Made by a program: the position numbers and the translations under genes. This document shows, in pieces, positions 22,802-35,090 of a stretch of 64,000 nt of DNA. How positions within the stretch are numbered: position 1 is the first letter of the stretch; each line of letters opens with the position of its first letter. Below the pieces are notes generated by a model that was not told where the DNA came from, did no database searches, and saw nothing but the letters and a program-made list of their open reading frames with translations. Origin of the DNA: Megaustenia siamemsis (taxonomy: Eukaryota > Mollusca > Gastropoda > Stylommatophora > Ariophantidae); assembly GCA_032433765.1 (NCBI GenBank), contig JAVIAB010000051.1, positions 54,331,828-54,395,827 on the forward strand, read 5' to 3'.

Positions 22802-25605
22802 GATGGACAGACAGACGGACGGATGGCTGGATGGATGGATAGATGGATGGATAGATTTTGTATGGATGGATGGCGGACGGACGGACGGCTGGATAGATGA
22901 ATGGATGGATGAATAGATGGATGGATAGATAGATGTTGTATGGATGGATGGCGGACGAAGGACAGATGGATGGCGGACGGACTGACTGACTGACAGATTG
23001 ATGGATGGATATATTGGATGGATAGATGTTGTATGGATGATGGATGGCGGACAGGCGGACGGACTTGTAGATGGATGGATGGCGGACGGACTGACAGATG
23101 GATGGATGTATGGATGGGTGGATGGCGGACGGACGGACGGACGGACTGACAGATAAATGGATGGATGGCGGACGGAAGGACAGATGGATGGATGGATGGA
23201 TGGCGGACGGAAGGACAGATGGATGGCGGACGGAAGGACAGATGGATGGATGGATGGATGGCGGACGGAAGGACAGATGGATGGATGGATGGCGGACGGA
23301 AGGACAGATGGATGGATGGCGGACGGAAGGACAGATGGATGGATGGATGGATGGATGGCGGACGGAAGGACAGATGGATGGATGGATGGATGGATGGATG
23401 GATGGATGGCGGACGAAAGGACAGATGGATGAATGGATGGATGGCGGACGGACGGACGGACGGACTGACAGATGGATGATGGATGGATGGATGGATGGCG
23501 GACGGAAGGACAGATGGATGGCGGACGGACTGACTGACTGACAGATTGATGGATGGATATATTGGATGGATGGATGGATGGCGGACAGGCGGACGGACTT
23601 GTAGATGGATGGATGGATGGCGGACAGACTGACAGATGGATGGATGTATGGATGGGTGGATGGCAGACGGACGGACGTACTGACAGATGGATGGATGGCG
23701 GAAGGAAGGACAGATGGATGGATGGATGGCTGACGGAAGGACAGATGGATGGATGGATGGCGGGCGGAAGGACAGATGGATGGATGGATGGATGGATGGA
23801 TGATGGATGGATGGATGGATGGATGGATGGATGGATGGATGGATAGATGTTGTATGGATGGATGACGGACGGACTGACTGACTGACAGATTGATGATGGA
23901 TATATTGGATGGATGGATAGATGTTGTATGGATGGATGGGTGGCGGACAGGCGGACGGACTTGTAGATGGATGGATGGCGGACGGACTGACAGATGGATG
24001 GATGTATGGATGGGTGGATGGCGGACGACGGACGGACTGACAGATAAATGGATGGATGGCGGACGGAAGGACAGATGGATGGATGGATGGATGGATGGAT
24101 GGATGGCGGACGGAAGGACAGTTGGATGGCGGACGGAAGGACAGATGGATGGATGGATGGCGGACGGAAGGACAGATGGATGGATGGATGGATGGATGGA
24201 TGGATGGATGGCGGACGGAAGGACATATGGATGGATGGATGGATGGCGGACGGAAGGACAGATGGATGGATGGATGGATGGATGGATGGATGGATGGATG
24301 GATGGCGGACGGAAGGACAGATGGATGGATGGATGGATGGATGGATGGCGGACGAAAGGACAGATGGATGAATGGATGGATGGCGGACGGACGGACGGAC
24401 TGACAGATGGATGGATGGATGGATGGATGGATGGATGGATGGATGGATGGATGGATGGATGGATGGATGGATGGATGGATGGATGGATGGATGGATGGAT
24501 GGATGGCGGACGGAAGGACAGATGGATGGCGGACGGACTGACTGACTGACAGATTGATGGATGGATATATTGGATGGATGGATGGATGGCGGACAGGCGA
24601 CGGACTTGTAGATGGATGGATGGATGGCGAACGGACTGACAGATGGATGGATGTATGGATGGGTGGATGGCAGACGGACGGACGTACTGACAGATGGACG
24701 GATGGATGGATGGCGGACGGAAGGACAGATGGATGGATGGATGGCGGACGGAAGGACAGATGGATGGATGGATGGATGGCGGACGGAAGGACAGATGGAT
24801 GGATGGATGGCGGACGGAAGGACAGATGGATGGATGGATGGCGGACGGAAGGACAGATGGATGGATGGATGGATGGATGGATGGTGGACGGAAGGACAGA
24901 TGGATGGATGGATGGATGGCGGACGGAAGGACAGATGGATGGATGGATGGATGGATGGCGGACGGACTGACAGATGGATGGATGGATGGATGGATGGATG
25001 GATGGATGGATGGCGGACGGAAGGACAGATGGATGGATGGCGGACGGACGGACGGACGGACTGACAGATGGATGGATGGATGTATGGATGGGTGGATGGC
25101 GGACGGACGGACGGACAGACGGACTGTAGGATGGATGGATGGATGGCGGACGGACTGACAGATGGATGGATGGATGTATGGATGGGTGGATGGCGGACGG
25201 ACGGACTGACAGATGGATGGATGGATGGATGGATCTATGGATGTATGGATGGGTGGATGGCGGACGGACGGACTGACAGATGGATGATGGATGGATGGAT
25301 GGGTGGATGGCGGACGGACGGACTGACAGATGGATGGATGGATGGATGTATGGATGGATGGATGTATGGATGGGTGGATGGCGGACGGACGGACTGACAG
25401 ATGGATGGATGGATGGATGTATGGATGGGTGGATGGCGGACGGACGGACTGACAGATGGATGGATGGATGGATTGATGAATGGATGGATGGATGGATGGA
25501 TGGATGGATGGATGGATGGATGGATGGCTGACGGAAGGACAGAGGATGGATGGCGGACGGACGGACAGACAGATGGATGGATGGCGGACGGACTGACAGA
25601 TGGAT
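22802..25605 (+). repeat. 2.8-kb (GGAT)n/(GGAC)n compound array
   Basis: Runs of GGAT are punctuated by GGCGGACGGAAGGACAGAT and GGCGGACGGACTGACAGAT blocks, and by a larger higher-order block with ATATTGGATGG and TTGTAGATGG. All minus frames are open, giving two spurious 963-aa Pro/Ser/Ile/His ORFs and many plus-strand Met/Asp/Gly/Trp ORFs. No coding evidence. Confidence 0.97.
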
Positions 25606-25942
25606 GGATAGTAACAAACAACAGCGACAATGGTTGTAGTCATGTGTAGCCGCACGTTTCACGCGTGTGTAGAGGTGACAGTAAAATCATATTTTGGCAT
25701 CTACTCACCGTGTTAAATGTGTGGCATTAGTTGTCTCGAGTTTTTGTCTTCTTGGCAGGGCATGTATGATCTGCTTAACATCACACTATGTCACCTAGGT
25801 CACGTTAGGCGGCAAATACAGTTACAAAATAGTTGAGAAAATTATATTTATACCACACAATTAGGCACCTATCACAGACTCTGAAAGAATCTCTGTGTCT
25901 AGCCATAATTCCCACTTTTTCGGTTGTAATGTTTAAAGTATT
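25606..25942. other. No gene seen
   Basis: Unique sequence between the tetranucleotide array and a SINE. Confidence 0.4.
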
Positions 25943-26174
25943 TTTGGTGTCTTCATACCCCCACGGTCGACCAGCCGTTGGCAGAAATGGGTACCATGGT
26001 ATTACCATGGGAAGGTGAGGATGTTGCCTCGCATCGGGAGTTTCGATGCTTGAAGCGACACTATCCAGAAATCTCCGAACATTTCTGGATAGGCGGCCGA
26101 CCACAAGTGGGTGGAAACTCGCGTGCTATGACGCCGGTTCAAGTCTCGTACTTGACCTTTACCTTTGGTGTCTT
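25943..26174 (+). mobile_element. SINE-B, complete, with 11-bp target-site duplications
   Basis: The body is about 25954-26163. TTTGGTGTCTT occurs at 25943-25953 and 26164-26174, flanking it as a target-site duplication. Internal landmarks are CACGGTCGACCAGCCGTTGG, AAATGGGTACCATGG, GAACATTTCTGGATAGGCGG, CGCGTGCTATGACGCCGG and a B-box-like GGTTCAAGTCTCG close to the 3' end. This copy defines the ends of the family. Confidence 0.85.
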
Positions 26175-27497
26175 GAAACCACCATCTTCTTTGCCTACCC
26201 CTATTCGTCTTCCTAGAGCCTTGCCTTCCATTATTGTTTTCTTTCAGCCTATTATATCTTTTGATGTGGTCAGTTCATTTTGGATATGACGATTTCTTGG
26301 AAATTTGCAATCAGTAATTTGCTGTTGCTTTCTTATTCTGCCTGACATCTAACAACTTTGGTTCCTGTTTTGTTTCTAGAACCCCGATATCTGCTGTGGT
26401 GGGGTTCTACTGATGTGTTTCACAAGAAATGACCTCCGTGTTGAGAGAATCTTATCTGTGATAATTCAAACATATTGAGGCAGAACTTAATTGCCTGATA
26501 AAGGCGTACTGATACAGCATTCAAATAATGACAATTTAAATTGTCATTATTGTTAACAGCTTCACAGCAGCTTCACATTTCTTGACATCTTGATGCCTTT
26601 ACCCTGATACAGCATTACTCCGCTTAGTTTTCTCATAATCATATTTACTGTTAAACAACAGAGCCAACAGAAAAAGAAACATTCAGAGAATGAGCTCGAA
26701 GTCTTCTTGCTGACAAGCAAGCGGAAGTGAAGAACGATCTTCGATGATGTCACACATTGCATCATCTCGAAGAAAATCATCATCATTTGCAACAGCATCT
26801 CATGGGCATGAAGCCAAACAATCTTGAACTGCACGCGTTGAACAGCAACCTTTAAGGTTTGAGGAACATAAAGTGTCATGTAGATACACAATTTAACAGA
26901 AATGCTGCAAACGGTTGCCAGTGCCGCACACTTAACCTAAGATAAATAGCGACCAATCTAACTTGTTACAGCAATTGTGAGTAGGACAAGTGATGGTTGA
27001 AGAATGGTCTATATTAATTTGAAGAAGAAAAAAACAAAAACAAAAAAACGTTAGTGATAATAATCTAAAACAAAAAGCGCGAGAAGATACATACTGCAGA
27101 TATAATGTCAGTGGCAATGAATTCAGCCATAATATAATGGCTGCTTCTAACCATGTAGACTTGACAATTTTCTGATATAAAATCAACCAAAAAAAAAAAT
27201 AGATAAAACGCATCCAATGAAAAAAAACAAAAGTTTGACACTGATGAGTAATTCTGGCATAGTCTAGTAGAGGCGGGAAAAAAGTAAAATGGCAGACATA
27301 ACAGTGTGATGCACTTGAGGCAGATATAACTGTGTCATGTACATGAACCAGACATAACTGTGTGATCTACGTGAGTATTTTTATCCATCAACAAGAATAT
27401 AAATTTTAAAAGAAATTGTACCTCCAATGAGCTCTTGCCTCCATAAACCCATTCTCCTGCACCCCACACTCACAAAAAAACGTATACTACCTCTCAA

Positions 27498-27544
<47 letters not shown>

Positions 27545-27884
27545 GTTACCTCACACTCTAGCCCCGTTGCCCGTTGGTTCGTCAACACCACCATATTTCA
27601 GAAGAAAATTTTATCAAACAAAAATAACGTAAAATAGACGTTCAAAATAGCGTCCTAAATTTCCTTCTGACGTTATTTGATTTAGAGAGGAAATAATCTA
27701 CTTTACATGCATTTTTCAACAGATTTGTGCAATCACTATCCGGACAGGTGAACATCATCTATTTCAGTAGCTAAAGCTAGGGGTCGCAAAGAATTCGTGT
27801 TTGTGAAGCGACATTTGAAATATTGATAATACGCAATTAAATTCAGTATCTGGAATTAACGTAAAAGCTGAATATTAAATTTTT
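26175..27884. other. No gene seen; (CT)n at 27496-27545
   Basis: Unique, AT-rich. Short minus ORFs (93-109 aa) show no recognisable domain. The CT microsatellite has one TTTC interruption. Confidence 0.45.
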
Positions 27885-27887
27885 TTT

Positions 27888-30800
27888 TTTGACATAAGAC
27901 TAAGCAACAAACCAACGTTTTAACTTTGTGGATGACAGTAGACTAAGCAACAAACCAACGTTTTAACTTTGTGGATGACAGTAGACTAAGCAACAAACCA
28001 ACGTTTTAACTTTGTGGATGACAGTAGACTAAACAACAAACCGACGTTTTAACTTTGTGGATGACAGTAGACTAAGCAACAAACTAGCGTTTTAACTTTG
28101 TGGATGACAGTAGACTAAACAACAAACCAACGTTTTAACTTTGTGGATGACAGTAGACTAAACAACAAACTAACGTTTTAACTTTGTGGATGACAGTAGA
28201 CTAAACAACAAACTAACGTTTTAACTTTGTGGATGACAGTAGACTAAACAACAAACCAACGTTTTAACTTTGTGGATGACAGTAACTAAACAACAAACCA
28301 ACGTTTTAACTTTGTGGATGACAGTAGACTAAACAACAAACCGACGTTTTAACTTTGTGGATGACAGTAGACTAAGCAACAAACTAGCGTTTTAACTTTG
28401 TGGATGACAGTAGACTAAGCAACAAACTAGCGTTTTAACTTTGTGGATGACAGTAGACTAAACAACAAACGAACGTTTTAACTTTGTGGATGACAGTAGA
28501 CTAAGCAACAAACTAGCGTTTTAACTTTGTGGATGACAGTAGACTAAACAACAAACCAACGTTTTAACTTTGTGGATGACAGTAGACTAAACAACAAACT
28601 AACGTTTTAACTTTGTGGATGACAGTAGACTAAACAACAAACTAACGTTTTAACTTTGTGGATGACAGTAGACTAAACAACAACCAACGTTTTAACTTTG
28701 TGGATGACAGTAGACTAAACAACAAACCAACGTTTTAACTTGTGGGTGACAGTAGACTAAACAACAAACCGACGTTTTAACTTTGTGGATGACAGTAGAC
28801 TAAACAACAAACCACGTTTAACTTTGTGGATGACACTAGACTAAGCAACAAACCAACGTTTTAACTATGTGGATGACAGTAGACTAAACAACAAACCAAC
28901 GTTTTAACTATGTGGATGACAGTAGACTAAACAACAAACGAACGTTTTAACTATGTGCATGACAGTAGACTAAGCAACAAACCAACGTTTTAACTATGTG
29001 GATGACAGTAGACTAAACAACAAACCAACGTTTTAACTTTGTGGATGACAGTAGACTAAGCAACAAACCAACGTTTTAACTTTGTGGATGACAGTAGACT
29101 AACAACAAACCAACGTTTTAACTATGTGGATGACAGTAGACTAAGCAACAAACCAACGTTTTAACTATGTGGATGACATTAGACTAACAACAAACCAACG
29201 TTTTAACTTTGTGGATGACAGTAGACTAAACAACAAACCGACGTTTTAACTTTGTGGATGACAGTAGACTAAACAACAACCGACGTTTTAACTTTGTGGA
29301 TGACAGTAGACTAAGCAACAAACCGACGTTTTAACTTTGTGGATGACAGTAGACTAAGCAACAAACCGACGTTTTAACTTTGTGGATGACAGTAGACTAA
29401 ACAACAAACCGACGTTTTAACTTTGTGCATGACAGTAGACTAAGCAACAAACCGACGTTTTAACTTTGTGGATGACAGTAGACTAAGCAACAAACCGACG
29501 TTTTAACTTTGTGGATGACAGTAGACTAAGCAACAAACCGACGTTTTAACTTTGTGGATGACAGTAGACTAAGCAACAAACCAACGTTTTAACTTTGTGA
29601 ATGACAGTAGACTAAACAACAAACCAACGTTTTAACTTTGTGGATGACAGTAGACTAAACAACAAACCAACGTTTTAACTTTGTGGATGACAGTAGACTA
29701 AACAACAAACGAACGTTTTAACTTTGTGGATGACAGTAGACTAAGCAACAAACTAGCGTTTTAACTTTGTGGATGACAGTAGACTAAACAACAAACCACG
29801 TTTTAACTTTGTGGATGACAGTAGACTAAGCAACAAACTAACGTTTTAACTTTGTTGGTGACAGTAGACTAAACAACAAACTAACGTTTTAACTTTGTGG
29901 ATGACAGTAGACTAAACAACAAACCAACGTTTTAACTTTGTGGATGACAGTAGACTAAACAACAAACCAACGTTTTTAACTTTGTGGGTGACAGTAGACT
30001 AAACAACAAACCGACGTTTTAACTTTGTGGATGACAGTAGACTAAACAACAAACCAACGTTTTAACTTTGTGGATGACACTAGACTAAGCAACAAACCAA
30101 CGTTTTAACTTTGTGGATGACAGTAGACTAAACAACAACCAACGTTTTAACTTTGTCGATGACAGTAGACTAAACAACAAACGAACGTTTTAACTATGTG
30201 CATGACAGTAGACTAAGCAACAAACCGAAGTTTTAACTATGTGGATGACAGTAGACTAAACAACAAACCAACGTTTTAACTTTGTGGATGACAGTAGACT
30301 AAGCAACAAACCAACGTTTTAACTTTGTGGATGACAGTAGACTAAGCAACAAACCAACGTTTTAACTTTGTGGATGACATTAGACTAACAACAAACCAAC
30401 GTTTTAACTATGTGGATGACAGTAGACTAAGCAACAAACCAACGTTTTAACTATGTGGATGACAGTAGACTAAGCAACAAACCAACGTTTTAACTATGTG
30501 GATGACATTAGACTAACAACAAACCAACGTTTTAACTTTGTGGATGACAATAGACTAACAACAAACCAACGTTTTAACTATGTGGATGACAGTAGACTAA
30601 GCAACAAACCAACGTTTTAACTATGTGGATGACAGTAGACTAAGCAACAAACCAACGTTTTAACTATGTGGATGACATTAGACTAACAACTAACCAACGT
30701 TTTAACTATGTGGATGACAGTAGACTAAGCAACAAACCAACGTTTTAACTATGTGGATGACAGTAGACTAACAACAAACCAACGTTTTAACTATGTGGAT

Positions 30801-31213
30801 GACAGTAGACTAAGCAACAAACCAACGTTTTAACTATGTGGATGACATTAGACTAACAACTAACCAACGTTTTAACTATGTGGATGACAGTAGACTAAGC
30901 AACAAACCAACGTTTTAACTATGTGGATGACAGTAGACTAACAACAAACCAACGTTTTAACTATGTGGATGACATTAGACTAACAACAAACCAACGTTTT
31001 AACTATGTGGATGACATTAGACTAACAACAAACCAACGTTTTAACTATGTGGATGACATTAGACTAACAACAAACCAACGTTTTAACTATGTGGATGACA
31101 GTAGACTGAGCAGGAAACCAACGTTTTAACTATGTGGATGACATTAGACTAACAACAAACAACGTTTTAACTATGTGGATGACAATAGACTAAGCAGGAA
31201 ACCAACGTTCTAA
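27888..31213. repeat. 43-bp minisatellite, about 77 copies
   Basis: Unit: GACTAAGCAACAAACCAACG, TTTTAACTTTGTGGATGACA, GTA. Variants are TTTGTGG/TATGTGG, AAGC/AAAC, CCAAC/CCGAC/CTAAC/CTAGC and a shorter ATTAGACTAACAAC form. TTTGTGG units predominate on the left and TATGTGG with ATTAGAC units on the right (beyond about 30200). It runs 3.3 kb without unrelated interruption. Confidence 0.97.
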
Positions 31214-31673
31214 ATCGCAAGGTCTTCAGCTGGGACACAAACCATACAAAATTTTCATGTCGATTCTCAATACCAAGAATAATAACAAATATACAATGTA
31301 TAATTTTATATTAATAACGTATTTATTGTTAAATAAAGTTATTATAATCCACGATAAACATCATTTTAAATAACTGGTTAAAATATTTTTTTTTTTGCAA
31401 TCTAGAACCTCGCTTGTAATTTTAAATATTTATTTAAAAGAACTGAATAATAATTTTTAAATCATAAAAAAGCAGTTAATCTCTTTTGACAATATAACGA
31501 AACAAAAACGTGTTATTACTGTCAATGGCGTTCCAGCATTTACAATCATCAATCACGGTTTCTGGTCGTTTGTGAGAAATGTGCCATTTCTGAACACTTT
31601 CTTTCCACAACTGCTGTATAGATTGTGGTGAAGCTGGTGTTAAAAGAAATAATGAAGTATGTAAAAAAAAAAA
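31214..31673. other. AT-rich sequence, no gene seen
   Basis: No open frame with a recognisable domain. Poly-T and poly-A tracts at about 31388 and 31662. Confidence 0.45.
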
Positions 31674-31917
31674 AGTAAAGAGCCCCGTCACGCCAAGTGG
31701 CGTGTAGGGAATATGGCGTTAGTGACCATAATTTTTTATAGACCTTCGGCACTTGATTTTTGGGCTATTGTGGTCGGTATTACACGCGTGCCGTTTTACT
31801 TTCCCTGAAAAAATCTGGTACCCATTTAAGGCTGGGTGAACCCAGAAGCCGTCGGTTGGGATCGAACTCTCTTTCTTGTCCTTTGAAGTCCAGTTCACCA
31901 ACCACTAAGCTTCGTTG
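31674..31917 (-). mobile_element. SINE-A copy, minus strand
   Basis: Reverse complement shows AGTGGTTGGTGAACTGGACT, GGGTTCACCCAGCC, AAATGGGTACCAGATTTTTT, a GTGCCGAAGGTCT block and CCACTTGGCGTGACGGGG. Its LINE neighbours are on the same strand. Confidence 0.85.
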
Positions 31918-31929
31918 TTAAAACAAGTA

Positions 31930-33530
31930 ATGAAATGAAATTATTTATCATTTCTGTTGTTGACCATCTGCCAAGCCATTTTCTTAAGCTGTTTGGTAGC
32001 TTTTCTCTTCGCTTCCCTCTATCCTTTATCTACTCGTCCCTCAATTTCCCAGTTACAATATATTCCAGCAGTTTCCTTCTCATTACATGTCCAAAAAATG
32101 ATGATTGTTTCTTCCTAATATTTTAAAATAGCTCTCTTTTTGCTTTGACCTCTCTCAGAACATCTTCATTACTCTTCTTAGCTGTCCATGGTACTCTCAA
32201 CATTCTTCTGTAAAACCACATTTCAACAGACTCCAGTGATTTTCTTGTCTGTTGTCATGATTCGCATCCTAATGTTAAGACTGGCTCTACGTAACATTTA
32301 AGAACTCTTTTTCTTGTTTCTATTGTCAAAAATGGATTGCATAGTATCTTCCTCATTTTATGGAAAGCTGCTTTTGCCTGAGCCATTCTGCATCTCACCT
32401 CTTTTGTACATCTTCCGTCTGAGGTTAACAAAGTTCCCAAATATTTAAATTCATTTACCTGTTTTAATATTGTTCCACTTGTCTTTATTTTGCACTGAGG
32501 TGATGTCTCTTTCATTGTTGTTACTATTACTTCTGTCGTTTTGCTATTAAAGCTGAATCCTTTTTTTTTTTTTGCTTTCTTTCACTATAATGTATAACAT
32601 TTTTTAAAAACTCATTTTCTCTCTTAGCGATTAAGACTGTATCATCAGCATACCTTAGATTATTTATATTATAACCTGCGATTGTTATTCCATACATGCC
32701 CCTTATGGATCTTAAAATAATGTCACTATAAATATTAAACAAATCTGGTGACAGCACACAACCTTGTTTTATTTGTTGAAACATTCCCAATGGTTTCCAG
32801 TTCTAACGGCCGCTGTTTGTTTCCAGTACATGTTCTTTATTATTCTTAGATCTTTGCTGTCTATGTTTATGCCTTCTACAATTTTGATTAGTCTTTGGTG
32901 CTTTACTTTGTCAAATGCTTGGCATAATCTATGAAACATAGGTATAGATCTGTTTTCACCTCTATGGCTCTTTCTACTAAAGATCGGATGGTGTATATGG
33001 CATTGCTCGTTCCTTTGCCTCCTACAAACCACACTGTTCATCACTAATTTCTGGACTGATTTTGTTTTGCACTCTTCGCATGATGATTCTTAGTAATATC
33101 TTAGTTATTTGACTCACAAGGCTTATTGTGCGATGATCATCGCATTCAATCGCACCAGATTTCTTTGGTAGGGCTATGAATATTGATTTGAGCAGATCGT
33201 CATATCTTGCATATATCCGCTGTTGTAGATTGAGTTATTCAATAATTTTGTTATTATTGCTATTCCAAAATCACCCATGGCTTTAATATCTTCTTTAGTT
33301 ATATTATCCGGTCTAGGAGCTTTACCTTCTTTCATATTGCGAAGTCTTCCACTTCTTTGAGTATTTCTGATCCTTCTCTATTATCCTTAATATTTACTTC
33401 AGTTCGTTCATAATTATAAAGATCTTTAATGTCTTCTGTTCATCGTTCCCTTATGCTTTCTTGTTTCAATCAATAGTTCTCCTTCCTTTGATCTTAAAGA
33501 TCTAGTTTTTTATTGCGTTTTTCTTCATGT
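31930..33530 (-). pseudogene. LINE-D reverse transcriptase, frameshifted
   Basis: Read on the minus strand from 33530 down: a conserved MKEGKAPRPDNI box, RRVQNKISPEISDEQCGF, CQAFDKVKHQRLIKIVE (first catalytic Asp region, damaged), NMYWKQTAAVRT, QIKQGCVLSPDLFNIYS, NNLRYADDTVLIAKRENEF with an intact YADD box (about 32610-32660), VNEFKYLGTLLTSDGRC, RKRVLKCYVEPVLTLGCES and WFYRRML-like motifs to about 32200, then the basic tail ending MAWQMV near 31960. Indels, including one in a T-run at 32560, split it into several frames. The endonuclease half is missing. It is similar to LINE-B in motif wording and may be the same clade. Confidence 0.9.
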
Positions 33531-33537
33531 TAATTCT

Positions 33538-33850
33538 TCAGTTGATCGAATTAATCGAATCGATTGCATTGTAGAGTTCCCGTTTTGCCTCTGGAGTTAT
33601 TTCCTTGTTGGACAATAGCGATGATAGTTGTCCAATGATTTGACAAGCTGTGTTGCATCTTGAGTCCATTTCTGCTGTTTGTGAATTGTCGTTTGTCACT
33701 AGACTTCTTAGGTATTTAAATTCCTCTAATTTTTTTAGTTGTCTGTCGTCTATAGCTATGTTGATATTATGTTTCACTTTTGCGATAATCATGGCTTCTG
33801 TTTTGTTAATGTTGATTTTCATGTTATATATTGTGCCTGTATCTTTCAAC
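33538..33850 (-). pseudogene. LINE-A thumb-region fragment
   Basis: About 100 codons matching LINE-A at 55180-55440: YNMKININKTEAMIIAK, EEFKYLRSLVTNDNSQTAE, RCNTACQIIGQLSSLLSNKE, ITPEAKRELYNAI. The frame is open, but both the upstream RT and downstream tail are missing. It ends at a GATCGAATTAATCGAATCGA stretch, and LINE-D begins beyond. Confidence 0.85.
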
Positions 33851-34261
33851 TAAAAAAAACAAAACACCCATTGTTCAGCGAATTGAACTGAAAGCAGAAA
33901 ACAATATCATCTTCAATTTACTTTCGTGCGTTTCTGCTCCTCTTTGTGATTGTGGTTTGTGGTTAAAAGCAAATACAAAAGCAGAAGCATAGTTGATCAT
34001 TTCGATAATTAGTGTCCCAATAGAACTGACAAATAAATCATAAAAAATAGTCATATTCTGCAGAAAACGACTGCCATTTTTCATACTAATGAGTTGCAAT
34101 TAAATATTGTAAAACATCAATTCCAGAACAAAGTTCTTCACTTTTCAAAAGTTTTGTACCGAAATATTATTTCTATATCTTTTAGCATTGTTCTCATAGT
34201 GGACAGTTTTTCCATTTTTAATTTCTTTTAATAATTGGACAACTTTCAAATCTCTTTCTCT

Positions 34262-34298
<37 letters not shown>
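33851..34298. other. No gene seen; (CT)n at 34250-34303
   Basis: AT-rich sequence ending in a CT microsatellite which, on the minus strand, is the (GA)n tail of the next element. Confidence 0.45.
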
Positions 34299-34305
<7 letters not shown>

Positions 34306-34500
34306 GATCAAGACTCAATCAGAGTAGAATTCCAGACTCTCTCATGAAGTCAGCTGTCTGTTTAAGTGAGTCGATTGTCCAATATAGTTTCTCTTCCAGG
34401 AGGTGGGTGTGGACCACATTGTCCTTCTCATGTCTGTGTACTGGGGACAATCCTGTAGAACATGTTTTGTAGTCATATTGTCCAGTGTACTTTCAAATAG
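34299..34500 (-). pseudogene. LINE-RNH 3' end (region after RNase H)
   Basis: The minus strand gives, across frames, HVLQDCPQYTDMRRTMW and DSLKQTADFMRESGILL, the cysteine-containing segment and C-terminal helix that follow RNase H in several LINE clades. Then comes a short UTR, GATTGAGTCTTGATCGCAGA, and a (GA)n tail. The same 3' end recurs at 40486-40570. Confidence 0.65.
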
Positions 34501-34965
34501 AAACCAAGTTTTAAAAAAAAACGAGTTTGAACTTCATGACAATACGTGCCAACAAAAACAGTCCAGAATTAAAGAATGTTTTGTGGTTAAATTTTATTAA
34601 CTGTAAATATTAATAACAAAATACAGAGTATATTTACTGCGAATAGTTTATTTAATTTATGCTATATTGATATGGAATAAAATGCTGACATGTATACTAC
34701 GTGGCGACTGCACTGGGATTGCTGTTTTCATTCTCAACCCCTCTGGAAATTCTCAGCAGACCCCAGAAATAAGGTAATGACGCATTAGAATATTTGCTTT
34801 CATTTCTGACAATCCAGTATTTTATTTGTTTACGTTATGTTTTGTGGAAGTTCTTGAAATAGTAACGGCGGGGAATTGCAAAATTGATCGATGTGGCTAG
34901 GCACCCATAATTGTAGTTCATCAAATAATTCATATTTTTATAGCAGCTAGCATGGCCATTGAGTT
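34501..34965. other. No gene seen
   Basis: AT-rich unique sequence. Confidence 0.4.
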
Positions 34966-34971
34966 TGTCGT

Positions 34972-35090
34972 CCGCCAGAATAGCTCAGTTGTTGTGTGCT
35001 CACTAGATGGTCCTAAGTTCGGACAGAAATACGATCCCAGTGCATCAAGATATCAACATGGATATCTCTGACTTCAAGAAGTAGGGAAGT
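34972..35090 (+). mobile_element. Possible tRNA-derived SINE head
   Basis: AATAGCTCAGTTGTTGTG resembles a Pol III A box, and AAATACGATCCCAG, about 50 bp later, resembles a weak B box. A short unmatched body follows. No second copy was seen here, so the call is tentative. Confidence 0.35.

Noticed and set aside
22764..25662. Two 963-aa minus-strand ORFs rich in Ile, His, Pro and Ser
   Set aside because: Translations of the GGAT/GGAC array; several frames are open at once and the peptide period follows the DNA period.
27888..31213. CRISPR-like array
   Set aside because: Units are contiguous, with no unique spacers, and the window is eukaryotic.
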